Assembly (NCBI GenBank): GCA_947170225.1
Contig: CAMVSQ010000008.1
Location: forward strand, 1 to 43,865
Length of the DNA stretch: 43,865 bases
Origin: an uncultured bacterium
Lineage (GTDB): Bacteria; Patescibacteriota; Gracilibacteria; Absconditabacterales; Absconditicoccaceae
Reading direction: 5' to 3'
Part shown: positions 40,195 to 43,865 of the stretch, one piece after another
Layout: every line of letters begins with the position of its first letter
How positions within the stretch are numbered: the first letter of the stretch is position 1
Notes under the pieces: model-generated
The model's database searches: none
What the model was told of the DNA's origin: nothing
The model's input: only the letters and a program-made list of their open reading frames with translations
Position numbers and translations under genes: made by a program

Positions 40195-40223
40195 GTGGGA
40201 GGGTTTATTCCTGTTATGACCAC
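40195..40223 (+). promoter_or_regulatory. L1 ribosomal protein leader (L1-binding site mimic)
   Basis: GTGGGAGG opens and TTATGACCAC closes a helix (GTGG/CCAC) with an asymmetric internal loop. It resembles the L1-stalk binding site in 23S rRNA helix 76 (GUGGGAG...UGAAAUACCAC). The element ends 25 nt before the rplA ATG, the expected place for autogenous control of rplA translation by L1. Called from motif memory only. Confidence 0.6.
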
Positions 40224-40248
40224 TTTTATACTATAAATTATTTAAAAA

Positions 40249-40935
40249 ATGAAACATGGAAAAAAGTATGTAGAGGCAGCTGGTTTGATTGAAAAATGAA
40301 AAGCTTATCCTCTAAATGAAGCTGTAGAATTGGTAAAAAAAACTTCAAATGTAAAATTTGATGCTACTGTGGAACTTGCTATAAAAACAAATGCAAATCC
40401 AAAGTACAATGATCAAATGTTGAGATGAACAACTATTTTACCTTTTGGTACTTGAAAAACTACAAAAGTAGCTGTTTTTGTATCAGACGATAAATTGGAT
40501 GAAGCAAAAAAATCTGGTGCAGATGTTTATGGATCAGCAGATCTTTTGACTAAAATCAAAGATTGAAATTTGGATTTTGATGTTTTGCTTACTACACCAG
40601 AATCTATAAGAGAATTAGCGCCTGCTGCTAAAATTTTGTGACCAAAGTGATTGATGCCAAGTCCAAAAGCTGGTACAGTTACAAATGATATTACAAGGAC
40701 AGTAGAAGAATTTAAAAAATGAAAAATTGAATATAAATTGGATAAAACTGGAAATGTGCATGTAGCAGTTTGAAAAGTATCTTTTGATGCAGATAAATTG
40801 GAATGAAACATTTCTGCAATATTGACAGCATTGGATGAAAACAAGCCTTCTGGAGTTAAATGAAAATTGGTAAAGAAAGTTGTAATTTCTTCTTCTATGT
40901 GACCTGGAGTATTGGTAGAATATGTAGGAAAATAA
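40249..40935 (+). CDS. rplA: 50S ribosomal protein L1
   Basis: The 228-aa product has the L1 pattern: YPLNEAVELVKKTSNVKFDA near the N-terminus, LRGTTILPFGTGKTTKVAVF, ILGPKGLMPSPKAGTVTND (the GPKGLMPNPKxGTVT block with Gly as TGA) and the C-terminal VVISSSMGPGV. It forms the mobile stalk near the E site and usually represses its own mRNA. rplJ and rplL do not follow; a terminator closes the operon. Confidence 0.97.
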
Positions 40936-40953
40936 TGATTCGAATCTAAAATA

Positions 40954-40990
40954 AAATCCTTCTTGATGAAATTCAGGAAGGATTTTTTTT
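40954..40990 (+). terminator. terminator of the secE-rplA operon
   Basis: A long stem (AAAATCCTTCTTGA with TTCAGGAAGGATTTT, one wobble) is followed by eight Ts. Confidence 0.9.
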
Positions 40991-41009
40991 GTTTTTTTTA
41001 TTTGTTGTG

Positions 41010-41924
41010 TTATAATTTTTTTTCCATTTTTTTTAGCATGATGTATCCTAGTATTATCGCTATAATTGTAAATACGAAATATGGTATTATTAGGACTGGC
41101 AAAATGCTATTTAGTGCTAAATTTATTCAAATGGAAACTAAATGATGGTTGATTATTCCGATTGTGAAAAATGTAAAGATGTATCAAACTATAAATCACA
41201 ATGTGATAGTAAAGACCAATGTAAGCAAAAATCATCAATTTGCATCTGTGTGTGTTGCTCATAGTAATTTTTTTACCTGAATTTCTTTGTAAAAATCAAA
41301 GAAGAAATGTTTTAATAAGTGCTGTGTAAATGTGATAATAATGACAGATAGCATAATGATGATAAATAGTGTAGTATTTTTTATTGTGCTAATTATTTCA
41401 ATTACTTTTAATGCTCTATTTTCTTGTTGCTGCAAAGTGGCTCACTTGTCTACATCTTTTACATTTAGTATGATATCTCTGTTTGCTACTATAATATCTT
41501 TCATGATTCAGTATTCTTTTTTGTTTTTAAACATTACATACAAAGTGGATGGTAATGTGTTTTCAATTCCAAATTTTTCAAAATTGTTTGTTATTTCGGG
41601 GATTTTTGTCTCTAAATAACTAAAGGCATCATTTTTTGATGAAAATTCCGATCTGATTCAGTGGTTTGCTAGTTGATCTTTTATGTTTATTATTTTTTTG
41701 TAAATTTCGTCTCAATTTTCTTGGTTCTCATCTTGGATATAAAAATACATTCAAATTTTGGATGTGATATTTTCGCTTATTTTATTTTCTTTTAGTAGTA
41801 GACCAGCAAAAATATTGAATATAAAAAACAAAAATCATATCAAAACTCATGTAAAAATGATGTTTTTTAATCAATTTTTTATTATGTTTTTTGTGTCTCG
41901 TCGCAATAAAGAATTTTTTTCCAT
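41010..41924 (-). CDS. ftsX: FtsX-like cell-division membrane protein
   Basis: The 304-aa product has the FtsX layout: a cytoplasmic N-terminus, a first helix (about 23-45), an extracellular domain of about 120 residues with SENITSKIGMYFYIQDENQ and LPSTLYVMFKNKKEYGIM, then three helices (about 178-196, 230-255, 268-292). It carries a KLLGAT(H)xD motif between helices 2 and 3, the coupling segment of FtsX. FtsX partners FtsE to control peptidoglycan hydrolases. ftsE is not adjacent in this window. It follows the TPR gene by 21 nt. Confidence 0.85.
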
Positions 41925-41945
41925 TTTATTTGGTGATAATATAAA

Positions 41946-42557
41946 TTATTTTGTTTGAATTCTGACAAACTCTTCAAAAAGGTTAATCTTTGAGTCGTAA
42001 TTTTCAATAGTTTTGTCTATCAATAGCAAATTGTCATGATGTTTATGATAGTATGAAATCATATTTTTTGCTTTATTGTAATTCCTCTCTAGTATATATA
42101 TTTCAATCAAATTGAAGATTACTTCTGCATCTTTGTTGTTTATTGAAAACGAATCTTTCAAAAAATTTAATCATTTTTCTCTGTTTCCATACCAATATTC
42201 ACACAAACCATAACATCTCAAAATTTCATGATTTTCTCAATTTGTGATCAAGAGTGCTTTTTGTAGATAATCTTTTGCAATTTTTCGATTGTTTTTTTCC
42301 ATTTCTAGGATTCATTTTACATATAATCATAGAGGATCTTCATTGTTTTTTTGTGAATTTAAAAAATCTATAGCTTTGCCAGCTTTTCAAATTTCTCATT
42401 TTCTGTATTGGATATCTGCTACTTGTAGCAGTGCATCTTCATTATTTGGATCGTCGATTAGGACACCATTTATGATCCTCATAGCTTCATCAAATTTTCA
42501 TAGATCTTTTAGTTCTTCTATTTCGTCCAATAATGTGTCTGGTATATACTTTATCAT
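41946..42557 (-). CDS. TPR-repeat protein
   Basis: The 203-aa protein is built of tetratricopeptide-like helical pairs: KFDEAMRIINGVLIDDPNNE (about 21-40), EDALLQVADIQYRKGEIGKA, ENHEILRCYGLCEYWYGNRE and KDAEVIFNLIEIYILERNYN, each with the small-large residue spacing of TPRs. No signal peptide or membrane helix, so likely a cytoplasmic scaffold. Proximity to ftsX and the HtrA-like protease suggests an envelope or division role, by location only. Confidence 0.85.
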
Positions 42558-42683
42558 TTCTTTCGGTTATTGATATAAAAAATTTTATATCTTTATATTA
42601 CACGATTTTTTGAAAAAAACAATTTTTTGATACATTTTTTGGATTTTACTACTTTACTTAATTAAAAAAATATATCAAATTTG

Positions 42684-43772
42684 TTATTTTCACACCAATT
42701 TTATTTGGATGTCTTTTTTGAAATTTCACTGTTGTATATTTAGGATGATGTCTTTTCACAGTCTATAATTGTATAATTCATACAAAAAATTGTTATATGT
42801 AATTGGATTGTTGTTTATTCATACAATTATATCGTTTTTTTGTAGTCCAACTTTTTGGGCACTTGATCAATCAATTATGTTTGTAATTTTGATTCAATTT
42901 TCATGATAGTCATATTCTATGCCTAGATATGGTCTGGAAATTTTGTTGTTTTCTTTAATTGAGTACAATGTATTTGTGATAAATTCTTGAGTCAATGGCA
43001 ATGAATATGATGCTCAATATTCAATATTGTCTATGGCTGTATTGATTCCTATTGTGTTTCAGTTTAGGTCAATTAGTGGTCATCAGCTAAATCATGGTTC
43101 TATAGCTGTACTTGATTTGATGAGTCATATGTAGGTATTTCCATTTTTTTGTTTCAATTTCTGATTTTTTGAGTTTATAATTCATATCTTTGTCCGTGTC
43201 TCTTGTGTTTGTATGTCATTTTTTATAGCAATAACTATATCTCAGATATTGGATTCGTAATCCATATTTGGAATTTTGGCTATAGCTAAACTTTCTTCGG
43301 GTTTGATTTTTATGATGGATATATCCAATTCGTCGTCATTTCGGATTTTATCTACTCAATATTCTTTTTTGTTTATTATTACGCTATATATTCATTGTTT
43401 GTCTTCTATGACATGTTTATTTGTCAATAAATATCAGTCAGAAGTTAGTACAATAGCATTTCATTCTTGGCTTTTTGTGGTTTCGATTTCAGACTCATCT
43501 TGTCAATCCTCTCAAACTACTTTGATTTTCTTTTTCATCATTATTGCTGCTGTACTATTTTTTTGTGTGTTTATTAAATTTGTGATTGCTGTTTGCAAAG
43601 ATAGGTTGTCACAATTTTTATTTTCGTTTGTAGTAATACTTATAAGTCCGTTGCTTTCTTTTCCCAAATTTTCTTGTATATTTTGTATTTGGAAATAAAA
43701 AACAAACAAAATTGCAGCTATTATAATAAATAATGTACATCTAATAGCTGTTTTTATTTTGGATTTTCTCAT
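42684..43772 (-). CDS. HtrA/DegP-like membrane-anchored serine protease with PDZ domain
   Basis: The 362-aa product has an N-terminal membrane helix (about 11-30), a trypsin-like domain with catalytic His120 (LLTNKHVIED), Asp150 (DELDISIIKI) and Ser229 (EPGFSGGPLI), and a C-terminal PDZ domain (RPYLGIEYDYHENGIKI, then SSAQKVGLQKNDIIVGINN). HtrA proteases degrade or refold misfolded envelope proteins. The Phe before the catalytic Ser replaces the usual Asn of GNSGGP. TGA 42690 near the end gives Gly before the final Lys. It heads the run htrA-TPR-ftsX. Confidence 0.9.
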
Positions 43773-43864
43773 TTGTATTTTTGAAATTTATGGTGTAAAA
43801 GGTATCTTTTTCATACTTCTATATATTTTCTGTAATTATTCAATGAGTTTTTAGAGAAATTTTG
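43754..43864 (-). CDS. 3' end of a gene running off the window (partial)
   Basis: On the minus strand one frame is open from the window edge to TAA 43754, overlapping the protease start by 19 nt. The visible C-terminus is basic and Lys/Tyr-rich (NNYRKYIEVGKRYLLHHKF). An overlap of this kind is typical of operons, but with only 36 residues visible no product can be named. Confidence 0.35.
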
Positions 43865-43865
43865 A

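Overview
The window comes from an AT-rich genome that does not use the standard genetic code. Long genes for universally conserved proteins (IF2, L11, L1, NusG, SecE, DNA ligase, DnaE, SufB, SufC, trigger factor, peptidyl-tRNA hydrolase) are intact only when UGA is read as glycine, with UAA and UAG as the only stops (translation table 25). This points to Absconditabacteria (SR1) or the related Gracilibacteria of the candidate phyla radiation. In addition, CGA and CGG fall on conserved tryptophan positions in SufB, LigA, BaiN, the sugar transferase, the formate/nitrite-type channel, AlkD and the secreted esterase. CGU, CGC and AGR fall on conserved arginines. The best reading of the window is therefore UGA=Gly plus CGA/CGG=Trp, a change already reported for an Absconditabacterales genome. 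All coordinates below use TAA/TAG stops only.

Layout. 1-4600: a PP-loop tRNA-thiolation-like enzyme (minus), then a plus-strand run of a large unknown protein, a membrane protein and a cysteine-rich SLH surface protein whose signal-peptide region is broken by a TAA. 4600-7400: a BaiN-type flavoprotein, a small membrane ORF and trigger factor. 7560-14106: MATE exporter, infB, pth, a small unknown and a DUF1015 protein. 23970 down to 14212 (minus): dnaE without a PHP domain, a DHH phosphoesterase, a sugar transferase, ligA, an SLH-anchored esterase and a formate/nitrite-type channel, tightly spaced and probably co-transcribed. 24100-25950: a type IV secretion-like pilin and two divergent toxin-antitoxin modules (HicAB-like, Phd/YafQ-like). 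26030-30183: a penicillin-binding protein, a shortened transketolase-like protein, YbaB/EbfC and two tRNA-Ser genes. 30213-35136 (minus): sufC, sufB, a DUF456 protein with a long tail, two unknowns and a P-loop kinase. 35283-38010: a membrane ORF, AlkD, a GC-richer non-coding island, a winged-helix protein and a Memo-like protein. 38113-40935: secE, nusG, an unknown membrane-anchored protein, rplK and rplA, with an L1-binding-site-like leader before rplA. 41010-43865 (minus): htrA-like protease, TPR protein and ftsX.

The most unusual features are the double codon reassignment and a dispersed palindromic element (core GATTCTTC...TCAGAATGAC). The element sits between genes but also lies in frame inside infB, the flavoprotein and the DUF456 gene. 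In all three the right arm is read in the same phase and includes a UGA, so it is translatable only in this code. Two small membrane ORFs (5913, 35283) contain no internal UGA and meet their first in-frame UGA inside a terminator hairpin, as if they came from a standard-code donor.
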